DNA of 8,224 nucleotides from the NCBI GenBank assembly GCA_014763905.1, contig JACXUN010000058.1, positions 1 through 8,224 on the forward strand, given 5' to 3'. Shown piece after piece: positions 1-6,034 of this stretch. Every line of letters starts with the position of its first letter. The first letter of the stretch is position 1. The DNA is from Campylobacterales bacterium (lineage in GTDB: Bacteria > Campylobacterota > Campylobacteria > Campylobacterales > Sulfurovaceae). The notes below the pieces were generated by a model. It saw only the letters and a program-made list of their open reading frames with translations. It had not been told where the DNA came from and ran no database searches. Made by a program: the position numbers and the translations under genes.

Positions 1-2
1 AT

Positions 3-332
3 TTTAACGGGAATGATTGGCAGTCGATTGAAGCAGATAATACCTCCGCCTTTAACTGTCGTCAAGCAACCGGCTCCAAGAAGTGGTCGAGACACGCTTA
101 TGGAAAAGCAGTTGATATTAATCCGTTGGAGAATCCCTATATCTCCCGCAAAGGGTATATCTCTCATAAAGCATCACTGCCATACCGTAAACGGGTACAT
201 CGAAACAGTAGTGCCGCGGATCGGGCGATACTGCTCAGAGAGGATTTAGCTACGCAGATTTTTAAACGGTACGGCTACTTTTGGGGTGGGGACTGGCGAA
301 CGATCAAGGATTATCAGCATTTTGAGAAGTAA
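3..332 (+). CDS. M15 family D-Ala-D-Ala carboxypeptidase-like zinc peptidase, C-terminal part (5' end outside window)
   Basis: The frame is open from the window edge to TAA at 330-332, so only the last 109 residues are visible and the start lies upstream. The visible part is the catalytic domain of an M15 (VanY/M15C-like) peptidase. 'FNCR..TGSKKWSRHAYGKAVDINP' (about residues 17-42 of the fragment) carries the HxxGxAxD zinc-ligand motif. Near the end, 'WGGDW...DYQHFE' supplies the third zinc-ligand His, with an Asp three residues before it in the place of the catalytic acid/base. Such enzymes cut D-Ala-D-Ala or L-Ala-D-Glu bonds in peptidoglycan stem peptides, normally outside the cytoplasm; signal peptide and anchoring cannot be judged here. 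The gene converges on dusB with 63 bp between the stop codons. Family call is firm; exact substrate is unknown. Confidence 0.88.
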   Translation, partial: FNGNDWQSIEADNTSAFNCRQATGSKKWSRHAYGKAVDINPLENPYISRKGYISHKASLPYRKRVHRNSSAADRAILLREDLATQIFKRYGYFWGGDWRTIKDYQHFEK

Positions 333-338
333 AACATA

Positions 339-388
339 GGAAACGGAGGCTTCAGCCCCGAAAAAGCGAAGCTAAAGCTTTCGGTTCC
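339..388 (+). terminator. Imperfect 18-bp stem-loop between convergent genes; probable terminator or REP-like element
   Basis: Bases 339-356 can pair with 371-388 around a 14-nt loop: 14 Watson-Crick pairs, two G-U pairs (346/381 and 348/379) and two mismatches. The G-U pairs hold only in plus-strand RNA, so the fold favours the M15 transcript over the dusB transcript. Each arm is itself nearly palindromic (GGCTTCAGCC and AGCTAAAGCT cores), so two small hairpins are an alternative fold. The following T content (ATTCTTTATAAT) is modest, which makes the terminator call moderate. Confidence 0.5.
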
Positions 389-395
389 GTATTCT

Positions 396-1358
396 TTATA
401 ATAGAGGTTGACCAAAAAACTCCTCAATAATCCCACGCATCTCAGCCGGATCATCAACCCGATTAACCAAATCTCTAAAAGCCGAAGCTCCTTGATACCC
501 GGTTTTGGAGTAGGTGTGGAGATGTTTTCTAAACATCACCGTTCCGTATTTGCCATAGTGATTAATCATCTGATCGAAATGTTCTAAGACGACCGCTTTG
601 ATCAGTTCAGGGGTTACTTCACTGCTGCCCACCCCATTGATATAGGCTTTCATGATCTGAAATATCCACGGTTTACCCACAGCTCCACGTCCGACCATGA
701 TACCGTCGGCTCCGGTGTAGTCGAGTACCCATTGGGCTTTTTGGGGTGTGGTGATATCACCGTTGGCGATGACCGGGATAGAGACCGCTGCTTTGATTGC
801 TTTGATCGCATCATAATCGACGGGGGCTTTATAGCGTCCGCTTCGGGTTCGTCCGTGTACAGCGATAAAGTCGGCTCCGTTATCTTCACATACTTTGGCG
901 ATCTCGACCGGTTTTTTCTCATCGAAACCGATGCGGATTTTGACCGAAGTGTAGGGTTTATTGGAGTGATCCTTGATGGTACGGATGGTTTCACCCATCT
1001 TTTTGAGATCGGTTAGAAGTGAACTGCCTTGGAGATTATTGACCACTTTTGGAGCAGGGCAGCCGCAGTTGAGATCGATAATATCAACCCCTGTTTGTTC
1101 ATTGATGAGATCAACCGCTTTGCGGATGACAGTAGGATCGGAACCGGCTATCTGAATACTATAGGGACTCTCTAACGGACTCGTTTCGAGCATACGAATG
1201 GTGCGTTCATTTTGAAAGGCAAGGGCATTGGAGCTGATCATTTCACTGACCGTGAGATCGGCTCCAAATTGTTTTACGACGCTGCGAAAAGGAAGATCGG
1301 TAAACCCCGCCAAAGGAGCGAGGGCAAAGAGAGGACGACTAAAATCGAGAATCGGCAT
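396..1358 (-). CDS. dusB: tRNA-dihydrouridine synthase, DusB-like
   Basis: FMN-dependent enzyme that reduces uridines to dihydrouridine in the D-loop of tRNA, in the cytoplasm. The 320-residue protein is full length for the family. Visible features, numbered from the chosen Met: N-terminal TIM-barrel strand 'ALAPLAGFTDLPFR' (about 13-26), 'IQIAGSDP' (68-75), 'DLNCGCPAPKVV' (95-106) with catalytic Cys100, 'VKIRIG' (139-144), 'VHGRTRSGRYKAP' (167-179), and the FMN-phosphate segments 'ANGDI' and 'GIMVGRGAVGKPWIF' (219-233). The C-terminal helical domain has 'MFRKHLHTYSKTG'. A TTG lies directly before the ATG at 1358 and could add one residue; I took the ATG. The start follows the upstream stop (1365) by only 6 bp and has no clear Shine-Dalgarno, so translational coupling is likely. 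It is the last gene of the accD operon. Dus subfamily assignment is by resemblance only. Confidence 0.93.
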   Translation of the reverse strand: MPILDFSRPLFALAPLAGFTDLPFRSVVKQFGADLTVSEMISSNALAFQNERTIRMLETSPLESPYSIQIAGSDPTVIRKAVDLINEQTGVDIIDLNCGCPAPKVVNNLQGSSLLTDLKKMGETIRTIKDHSNKPYTSVKIRIGFDEKKPVEIAKVCEDNGADFIAVHGRTRSGRYKAPVDYDAIKAIKAAVSIPVIANGDITTPQKAQWVLDYTGADGIMVGRGAVGKPWIFQIMKAYINGVGSSEVTPELIKAVVLEHFDQMINHYGKYGTVMFRKHLHTYSKTGYQGASAFRDLVNRVDDPAEMRGIIEEFFGQPLL

Positions 1359-1364
1359 CAAGAG

Positions 1365-2411
1365 TTAGTCAAGATCGTTACAGATATGTTTGATATTCAT
1401 CAAGTCTGTAATCTTATATTTACCATACTGTTTTTTGAGATCATATAAGGCTCTAAATCGGATAAATTCATCGGCTTCATGCTCTTCAAGATACTCACCG
1501 GCTTTGTCAATCATCTCATAATCAAAAAGGAGATAGAGATAAGCAGTTTTGGCTTTTGGATAGGTTTTATCATACTCTTTAAAGATTCTGAGGTTTTCGT
1601 CCGGTGAAAGCTGCGTTTTAGTGACATTCCCAATCAGAAGGAAGTCACTGCACTTTAATTTACCGTCTAAATCTTTGATAAATTCATCCAAAATATTAAG
1701 TGTCAGTCCAAGATTATCTTCTCGGGTGACGCGACTGATCATTGTGACAAAGTTCTCACGATCAAATATCTTGCTATATTTTCTTGCTTTATAGAAAGTT
1801 GCCGTGTTAGCAAAAATACTGAGAGCTTTATCAAATACCTCTTGAGGATACTTCTCTTTTTGCTGTAAAACCTCTTCTACGAATGATTTATCTTTGTTCA
1901 AACAGTTTAAATTGTTTTTAATTACCAGCGGATTGTTATCAGAAAGTACTCTGGCGAGTTTCTTCTCTTTGAAATCAACACACTCACCTTTATCGATTTG
2001 GGAGATGATATTGAGTGCACTCTGAATTTTTTCAGAGAGACCGTCTACCGTACCGTTGATGTTGAGCGTAGCCGCTTGAAAAATTGTGGCACTCTCTTTG
2101 AGCCGAGGAAGGGTAAACTTGTGAGCCTTCGGTTCATTGAGCAGTGACCAGTAGAGAGCATTGTTTAGGTTTTCACTGTCTTTTTCCCATTTTTTGAATC
2201 GAAAAAAGTTTTTGGTTCCATAAAACATCATGTGAACCGCTGATCCTATCATCAATATAAACATTGGGATAACAACCCAGACGGCAACCGGTAGATTAAT
2301 GGGTATCCCGGTAAATGTTAAACTATACTCTGATGGATTGACAGTATAGATGTAGATGCCTATGATTGCCATTAATACGATTGATGCGAGTACATACAGA
2401 CCTAAACGCAT
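1365..2411 (-). CDS. Conserved two-TM membrane protein with LapA-like N-terminal hairpin and helical cytoplasmic domain
   Basis: I do not know an assigned function. The 348-residue protein starts with two membrane segments (about 3-22 and 40-64) separated by a short loop 'NPSEYSLTFTGIPINLP'. This layout (TM, Asn-Pro, short beta-rich loop ending in LP, TM) resembles the LapA/DUF1049 hairpin, whose E. coli member acts with LapB in controlling lipopolysaccharide synthesis. The basic 'RFKKWEK' after TM2 puts the remaining ~280 residues in the cytoplasm. That part is mostly helical and charged and ends in alpha-hairpin-like stretches (about 245-340) that could be degenerate TPRs. Start ATG has a good ribosome site (GAGGAG, 5-nt spacing). 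It sits 19 bp after the dksA-like gene and just before dusB. From memory, C. jejuni has a membrane protein at the same place (Cj0124c). The link to LPS is inference. Confidence 0.85.
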   Translation of the reverse strand: MRLGLYVLASIVLMAIIGIYIYTVNPSEYSLTFTGIPINLPVAVWVVIPMFILMIGSAVHMMFYGTKNFFRFKKWEKDSENLNNALYWSLLNEPKAHKFTLPRLKESATIFQAATLNINGTVDGLSEKIQSALNIISQIDKGECVDFKEKKLARVLSDNNPLVIKNNLNCLNKDKSFVEEVLQQKEKYPQEVFDKALSIFANTATFYKARKYSKIFDRENFVTMISRVTREDNLGLTLNILDEFIKDLDGKLKCSDFLLIGNVTKTQLSPDENLRIFKEYDKTYPKAKTAYLYLLFDYEMIDKAGEYLEEHEADEFIRFRALYDLKKQYGKYKITDLMNIKHICNDLD

Positions 2412-2430
2412 AAAGACTCCTCTAATTTAT

Positions 2431-2793
2431 TTATTTATGTTTTTCCTCTTTTTCAATAATCTCTCTACAGGTAATACAGTAACGAGCAAATATTTTGACT
2501 TTGAGTCGTTCAATATTGATCTCTTCACCGCACATCTCACAGATACCATAAAGATTATCATGAATTTTACCTAAAGCAAGTTCAATTTCCGCTAATTCCT
2601 TGGCTTGTTGATCCAAAATGGCGTTATCGACGGCTCTTCCGAGTGAGGTTGAAGCATGATCACCTTCATCTCTTAGATCATTGTTGTTCATATCATCCAT
2701 CTCAGACGAGGTAATATTGAGGTTTCTTTTGATCTGTGCACTTCTTGCATCAAGAGCCGTTTTAAAAAACTCGATTTGTTCACCGTTTAACAT
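2431..2793 (-). CDS. dksA: DksA/TraR-family zinc-finger transcription factor
   Basis: RNA polymerase secondary-channel regulator family, acting with or without ppGpp in stringent control. At 120 residues it is shorter than E. coli DksA (151) but matches my memory of the C. jejuni DksA-like protein. The coiled-coil hairpin occupies about 1-80, and its tip 'DEGDHAST' (42-49) retains the D-x2-D-x-A arrangement needed by E. coli DksA at the polymerase active site. The C-terminal zinc finger is complete: Cys85, Cys88, Cys106 and Cys109 (C-x2-C-x17-C-x2-C, 'CEMCGEEI' and 'ARYCITCRE'). The start is well placed: AGGAG sits 8 nt before the ATG. Gap to rlmH upstream is about 43 bp and AT-rich; gap to the next gene is 19 bp. 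Family call is firm; whether it is the only DksA in the genome cannot be seen. Confidence 0.93.
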   Translation of the reverse strand: MLNGEQIEFFKTALDARSAQIKRNLNITSSEMDDMNNNDLRDEGDHASTSLGRAVDNAILDQQAKELAEIELALGKIHDNLYGICEMCGEEINIERLKVKIFARYCITCREIIEKEEKHK

Positions 2794-2836
2794 TTATAGT
2801 TCTCCTAGTTATTTTTTATTTTTCATTTAAATTTTT

Positions 2837-3298
2837 TTATTTGTGGTAGGGATGGTTATGGAGTATACTCAAACCTCGAAATATTTGCTCCATCAGTACT
2901 ACCTTCGCCAATTTATGTGACAGCGTAATTTTACCAAAAGAAATTGATTTGTTACATAGCTGTAAAAAATCGCTCTCAAAGCCGAAAGCTCCACCAATGA
3001 AGAAGTTTACGACACCCTCTACCTTAAAGAAATTTGAAAACTCATAACTATCTACCTCTTTGCTTTCCGGGTCTAAAGCGATGTTATATCCGTTCGCAAG
3101 ATATTTTGAAAGTGCAAGGGTATAAGATTTTTGTGAAGCTTCTGTGGAAATTTCGTGAGATTTTGTTATTTCTTTGGTAAATATTTCAAATATCTCCACT
3201 TTGGCAAACGGTTTGGCAATTTTCTGATAATGTTCGATAAGCGGGGCGTACAGTCTGTCTTTGGATTTTTTATCGATAATATAGATATTAATCTTCAT
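2837..3298 (-). CDS. rlmH: 23S rRNA (pseudouridine-1915) N3-methyltransferase RlmH (SPOUT family)
   Basis: SAM-dependent SPOUT enzyme that methylates pseudouridine 1915 in helix 69 of 23S rRNA on assembled 70S ribosomes. The 153 residues from MKINIYIIDK fit the usual ~155. The trefoil-knot SAM site is visible: 'ALDPESKEVDSYEF' (74-87), 'FFIGGAFGF' (99-107), 'ISFGKITLSHKLAKVVLMEQIFRG' (119-142), and the family C-terminus 'NHPYHK' (148-153). The reading frame is open up to 3352, but the longer start would add 18 residues encoded inside thiE and not seen in the family. The ATG at 3298 has GGAAG 8 nt upstream. It overlaps the end of thiE by 11 bp (stop of thiE at 3288-3290), so the two are probably translationally coupled. 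Confidence 0.95.
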   Translation of the reverse strand: MKINIYIIDKKSKDRLYAPLIEHYQKIAKPFAKVEIFEIFTKEITKSHEISTEASQKSYTLALSKYLANGYNIALDPESKEVDSYEFSNFFKVEGVVNFFIGGAFGFESDFLQLCNKSISFGKITLSHKLAKVVLMEQIFRGLSILHNHPYHK

Positions 3299-3851
3299 AG
3301 AGATCACTTCCGATAACGCGATAGGCGATAATTGTATTGTCAAAACGGTCATTTAGTTTAACACCGCCGATAAGTCCGACTGGATGGGTAGAGAGTTTGG
3401 CCAACACTATGGCACTCTCTCCCAAAATTTTGGCATCCTGCTTGGTTGAGGTACTCCGATAAGCACCCAGACCGATATAGTCCAAATCGAGTTGATTGGC
3501 TTCGAGAATCTCATCTGGATTATGTGTCGAGAGTCCTAACAGCTTAGAGCCGATTTTTTCTCTAATCATCGTAACCGCTTGATGCAGATCATGGCTATAG
3601 AGGCGGATATCCTCTTGACCGATATGCAGACCGTCCGCTTCATCGATTAGTTCTATGGTGTCATTTACAATCAATTGACCCGTATAGATCGATCGGATAA
3701 GTTGCAGATCACGGCGTTTTTCATTAATCGTTCCGGTTTTATTGCGATATTGTAAGATAGGAATAGTGAGAGATTCGATTTTCTGAACAAGAGATTGTAA
3801 AGGGAGTCCTCGATCTTCGAGGACTCCCTTATCTAAAAGGGCGTAGATCAT
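3288..3851 (-). CDS. thiE: Thiamine-phosphate synthase family protein (ThiE/TenI-like), short form
   Basis: ThiE joins hydroxymethylpyrimidine diphosphate and thiazole phosphate to give thiamine phosphate, in the cytoplasm. The 187-residue protein is shorter than the usual ~210 but keeps the TIM-barrel signature: 'QYRNK' (Gln34, Arg36, Lys38), 'IVNDTIEL' (Asn63-Asp64), 'ADGLHIGQED' (72-81), 'LGLSTHN' (Ser108), 'IGLGAYRSTSTK' (Lys137) and 'GLIGGVK' (159-165). Since the substrate-binding residues of true ThiE are present, a synthase is more likely than the isomerase TenI, but the shortened C-terminus leaves doubt. A TTG directly precedes the chosen ATG. It begins 15 bp after accD and overlaps rlmH by 11 bp. 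Codons 8-18 contain a perfect 14-bp inverted repeat, listed separately. I recall no thiE at this place in C. jejuni. Confidence 0.82.
   Translation of the reverse strand: MIYALLDKGVLEDRGLPLQSLVQKIESLTIPILQYRNKTGTINEKRRDLQLIRSIYTGQLIVNDTIELIDEADGLHIGQEDIRLYSHDLHQAVTMIREKIGSKLLGLSTHNPDEILEANQLDLDYIGLGAYRSTSTKQDAKILGESAIVLAKLSTHPVGLIGGVKLNDRFDNTIIAYRVIGSDLYED
3800..3830 (-). repeat. Perfect 14-bp inverted repeat (3-nt loop) inside the 5' end of thiE
   Basis: Bases 3800-3813 are the exact reverse complement of 3817-3830, with only TCT between them. In the mRNA the stem begins 21 nt after the first base of the thiE ATG and is GC-rich. It is followed by CCCTTTAC, which lacks a real U-run, so it is not a textbook intrinsic terminator. 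It could be an attenuator, a brake on thiE translation, or an RNase processing point between accD and the downstream genes. Confidence 0.85.
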
Positions 3852-3866
3852 CAATGCTCAACTGAG

Positions 3867-4736
3867 TTAAGAAGCTTGTTGAGCCACTTTGGGATTATCT
3901 TTGAGGAAGAAAGTTAAGAGATCAGCGATAGTTTTTTTCATATCATTTCGATCGACGATCATATCGATGAGTCCGTGTTCAAGTAGAAACTCTGATCGCT
4001 GGAACCCTTCTGGCAAATCCACCCCAACGGTTTGTTTGATAACCCGTTGACCGGCAAATCCGATCAAAGCATTCGGTTCGGCGATAATGATATCTCCCAA
4101 CATCGCAAATGATGCCGATACCCCACCCATGGTAGGATCGGTTAGTACGGAAATAAACGGCAGTCCCTCTTGATGCATACGGTTAAGGGCTGCAGAGGTT
4201 TTACTCATCTGAAGCAGTGAGAAGGTACTCTCCTGCATTCTTGCTCCGCCGCTTGCCGAGACGATAATCAATCCACATCGTTTCTCTATGGCTCTATTAA
4301 TGGCTCGAACAATTTTCTCACCTTCTACAGAACCCAAGCTTCCTCCCATAAAGGAGAAGTCAAAGATAACGATTTCTACCGGGATACCGTTAATGGTACA
4401 AGAACCGCTTACCGCTGAAGAGGTTTTTCCCGTTTTACTTTTGGCTTCATCAATACGTTTTTTGTAAGATTTTTTATCGATAAATTTAAGCGGATCGATA
4501 GGAGCCAATGAAGCATCGTGTTCAACAAAGCTTCCCTCATCACATAGATATTCTTCTCTTTTTTTCGCATTGATTCGGAAATGGTTATTGCATTTTGGAC
4601 AGACGTTACATTTAGACTCAACTTCTTTATAATACATCAAAGCCAAACATTTTGGACATTTAATCCAATTGCTCTGTTCATTTTGAGGACTTTTCGCACT
4701 TCCAATCATGTTGGAGAAAAGGTTTGCAAAGTTCAT
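3867..4736 (-). CDS. accD: Acetyl-CoA carboxylase carboxyltransferase subunit beta
   Basis: Beta subunit of the carboxyltransferase that, with AccA, moves CO2 from biotin-BCCP to acetyl-CoA to give malonyl-CoA, the first committed step of fatty-acid synthesis. The 289 residues match bacterial AccD. An N-terminal zinc ribbon is intact (Cys27, Cys30, Cys46, Cys49: 'CPKC...CPKC'). The crotonase-fold core shows 'FMGGSLGSVEGEKI' (129-142), 'ASGGARMQES' (161-170), 'DPTMGGVSASFAMLGDIIIAEP' (200-221) and 'IGFAGQRVI' (225-233). Start ATG is preceded by GGGAG at about 8 nt. It is the first gene of the minus-strand operon, with its own promoter about 40 bp upstream and thiE 15 bp downstream. AccA is not in the window. 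Confidence 0.97.
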   Translation of the reverse strand: MNFANLFSNMIGSAKSPQNEQSNWIKCPKCLALMYYKEVESKCNVCPKCNNHFRINAKKREEYLCDEGSFVEHDASLAPIDPLKFIDKKSYKKRIDEAKSKTGKTSSAVSGSCTINGIPVEIVIFDFSFMGGSLGSVEGEKIVRAINRAIEKRCGLIIVSASGGARMQESTFSLLQMSKTSAALNRMHQEGLPFISVLTDPTMGGVSASFAMLGDIIIAEPNALIGFAGQRVIKQTVGVDLPEGFQRSEFLLEHGLIDMIVDRNDMKKTIADLLTFFLKDNPKVAQQAS

Positions 4737-4754
4737 ACTTTATGCTCCCACTGG

Positions 4755-4781
4755 TGGTATATTCTTGGTGAAACTATACCA
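4755..4781. promoter_or_regulatory. Inverted repeat overlapping accD -10 and start: candidate operator
   Basis: TGGTATA at 4755-4761 and TATACCA at 4775-4781 form perfect 7-bp arms around a 13-bp spacer. The right arm covers the -10 box and the left arm lies just past the predicted start site, a geometry expected of a repressor site or a small leader hairpin. Arms are short and AT-rich, so chance is possible. Confidence 0.3.
4773..4781 (-). promoter_or_regulatory. Extended -10 promoter for the accD operon
   Basis: Read on the minus strand, 4781-4773 is TGGTATAGT, i.e. a TGn extension plus a TATAGT -10 box. Predicted transcription start is near 4766, giving a leader of about 30 nt to the accD ATG, with room for the GGGAG site. 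No -35 box at normal spacing is visible, which is common for this phylum. Confidence 0.55.
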
Positions 4782-4836
4782 TAAAGGTTATCAATTATGA
4801 TTAAGAATCGTAAAATTTAATCTGGTCTCCTTTTGG

Positions 4837-5997
4837 CTATGATGCGATAATTCGTAATATATGGGCAACACCCAAACCAACAAAGGTACCAATAATATAT
4901 CCCATCATCGCCATTAGTACCCCAATTGGAATCAATGCTCGATGATAGGCTCCGGCTAAGATCGGTGCCGATGCGACTCCGCCGATATTGGCTAATGATG
5001 CGACTCCTATTGAGAAAAGATCCAATCTAAACAGTTTAGAGAAAAGTACCATAAATAGGGCATGAATGAGGATAATCATAAACCCGGAAACGATATAAAT
5101 CGGAGCCTCTGCCAGCTCTTTGAAGTCAGCTCGTGAAGCGATCAGTGCGACGATTAGATAGAGCATGATATTGGCAATCGGTGAGGCAGAAGCGTTCCGG
5201 CTCAAAGGGGTCATGCCAAAAAAGATACCGGCTAATGTTGCCAAAATTACCACCCATGTAGCGGGTGTCAAAAAGTTACTCATTGGCAGTAGCATAGCCA
5301 ATTGTTGTGTCAGCACCGAGATCATCAATGAGAGTCCCAGCATCATAAAGAGGGAGACAAAATCGATCGGTTTATTATCATTGCTTTGATCCAGTTTGGT
5401 AGTCAGTGAGTCCAAAATCGATGCATCGGATCGACTCCAGCGATTGAATTTCGGTGCAAACGGAACCAGAGCCAATAGTATCATCACCCATACGGCATAA
5501 TCGATTGAGTCAATCAGTAACACATATCCCATTTGACTGTCGGGAAGTACCAAAGCATTTTGAATGGCGACCATATTCCCCATGCCGCCCATCCAAGAAC
5601 CGCTCAATGCTCCGAAGGCTTTCCATGCTTCAGGATCGAAAAAGTGATGCATCAATGCAAACATAATAATAAACCCCAATGAGATACTCAGCGAAGCCAA
5701 GAAAAAGGTGAGCAGTATCTTTCGCCCCAGTTTAAGAATCTTGCGGATATCGGCTTGGAGCAGCATGAGGAAGATCATCGCCGGCAGTAGATTCGATTTA
5801 AAAGCGTTATAACTCTCTTTGATTGCGTCTGTGGATTGCCAGAGTCCCAGTGTCGAGAGACTCATAACACTAAAATAGAGAATGACGATCGGCGGCAGAT
5901 ACTCAAAGAGTTTGGTATGAGTTTTGTGTTCGAGATAGACCAATAGGGAGGCGATAAAAATTAGGACAGTCAGATAGGTAAAGGCAGTTTCAATCAT
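4837..5997 (-). CDS. DUF819 (YjcL-like) multi-spanning membrane protein, putative transporter
   Basis: The 386-residue protein is almost entirely hydrophobic, with roughly 10-11 membrane segments, beginning with 'FTYLTVLIFIASLLVYL'. Glycine-rich stretches in both halves, 'GALSGSWMGGMGNMVAIQNAL' and 'ASLANIGGVASAPILAGAY', repeat a G/A-N-x-x-A theme and suggest an inverted-repeat transporter fold with two re-entrant or pore regions. This pattern and the overall layout fit DUF819/YjcL, a family without an established substrate. The frame is open to 6051, but the longer versions add a non-hydrophobic Cys-rich leader and overlap nagA; I chose ATG 5997. No Shine-Dalgarno precedes it. It is divergent from nagA, which hints at a sugar, amino-acid or cell-wall-fragment substrate, but that is guilt by association. 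Confidence 0.8.
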   Translation of the reverse strand: MIETAFTYLTVLIFIASLLVYLEHKTHTKLFEYLPPIVILYFSVMSLSTLGLWQSTDAIKESYNAFKSNLLPAMIFLMLLQADIRKILKLGRKILLTFFLASLSISLGFIIMFALMHHFFDPEAWKAFGALSGSWMGGMGNMVAIQNALVLPDSQMGYVLLIDSIDYAVWVMILLALVPFAPKFNRWSRSDASILDSLTTKLDQSNDNKPIDFVSLFMMLGLSLMISVLTQQLAMLLPMSNFLTPATWVVILATLAGIFFGMTPLSRNASASPIANIMLYLIVALIASRADFKELAEAPIYIVSGFMIILIHALFMVLFSKLFRLDLFSIGVASLANIGGVASAPILAGAYHRALIPIGVLMAMMGYIIGTFVGLGVAHILRIIAS

Positions 5998-6003
5998 AGA
6001 GCA

Positions 6004-6009
6004 ATTGTA
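6004..6009 (-). promoter_or_regulatory. Possible -10 box for the DUF819 gene
   Basis: The minus strand reads TACAAT only 6 nt before the ATG at 5997. Used as a -10, it would start transcription at or within a base or two of the start codon. No good -35 is seen at 16-18 bp. A farther -10 inside nagA cannot be excluded. Confidence 0.35.
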
Positions 6010-6021
6010 ACGATAAAAAGC

Positions 6022-6027
6022 TATAAT
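6022..6027 (+). promoter_or_regulatory. Consensus -10 box (TATAAT) for nagA
   Basis: A perfect TATAAT lies 7 nt before the nagA ATG at 6035, so the predicted start of transcription is the A of the start codon or its neighbour. No Shine-Dalgarno is present in the short ACAGCCC interval, which fits a leaderless mRNA. No -35 consensus at standard spacing was found. Confidence 0.55.
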
Positions 6028-6034
6028 ACAGCCC

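Noticed and set aside
13..249. A 78-codon plus-strand frame starting at the first ATG
   Set aside because: It runs out of frame across the M15 peptidase, whose own frame contains clear zinc-site motifs.
732..1016. A 94-codon plus-strand frame inside dusB
   Set aside because: Antisense to the FMN-binding core of dusB; composition reflects the opposite coding strand.
3299..3352. An 18-residue N-terminal extension of RlmH
   Set aside because: The bases lie inside thiE, the family starts at MKINIYIID, and the ATG at 3298 has a proper GGAAG site.
4740..4820. An AGGAGA site after the DUF819 stop followed by an open frame of about 27 codons up to the accD ATG
   Set aside because: The only start available in that frame is ATT, and the peptide has no recognisable features; the bases are better explained as the accD promoter and leader.
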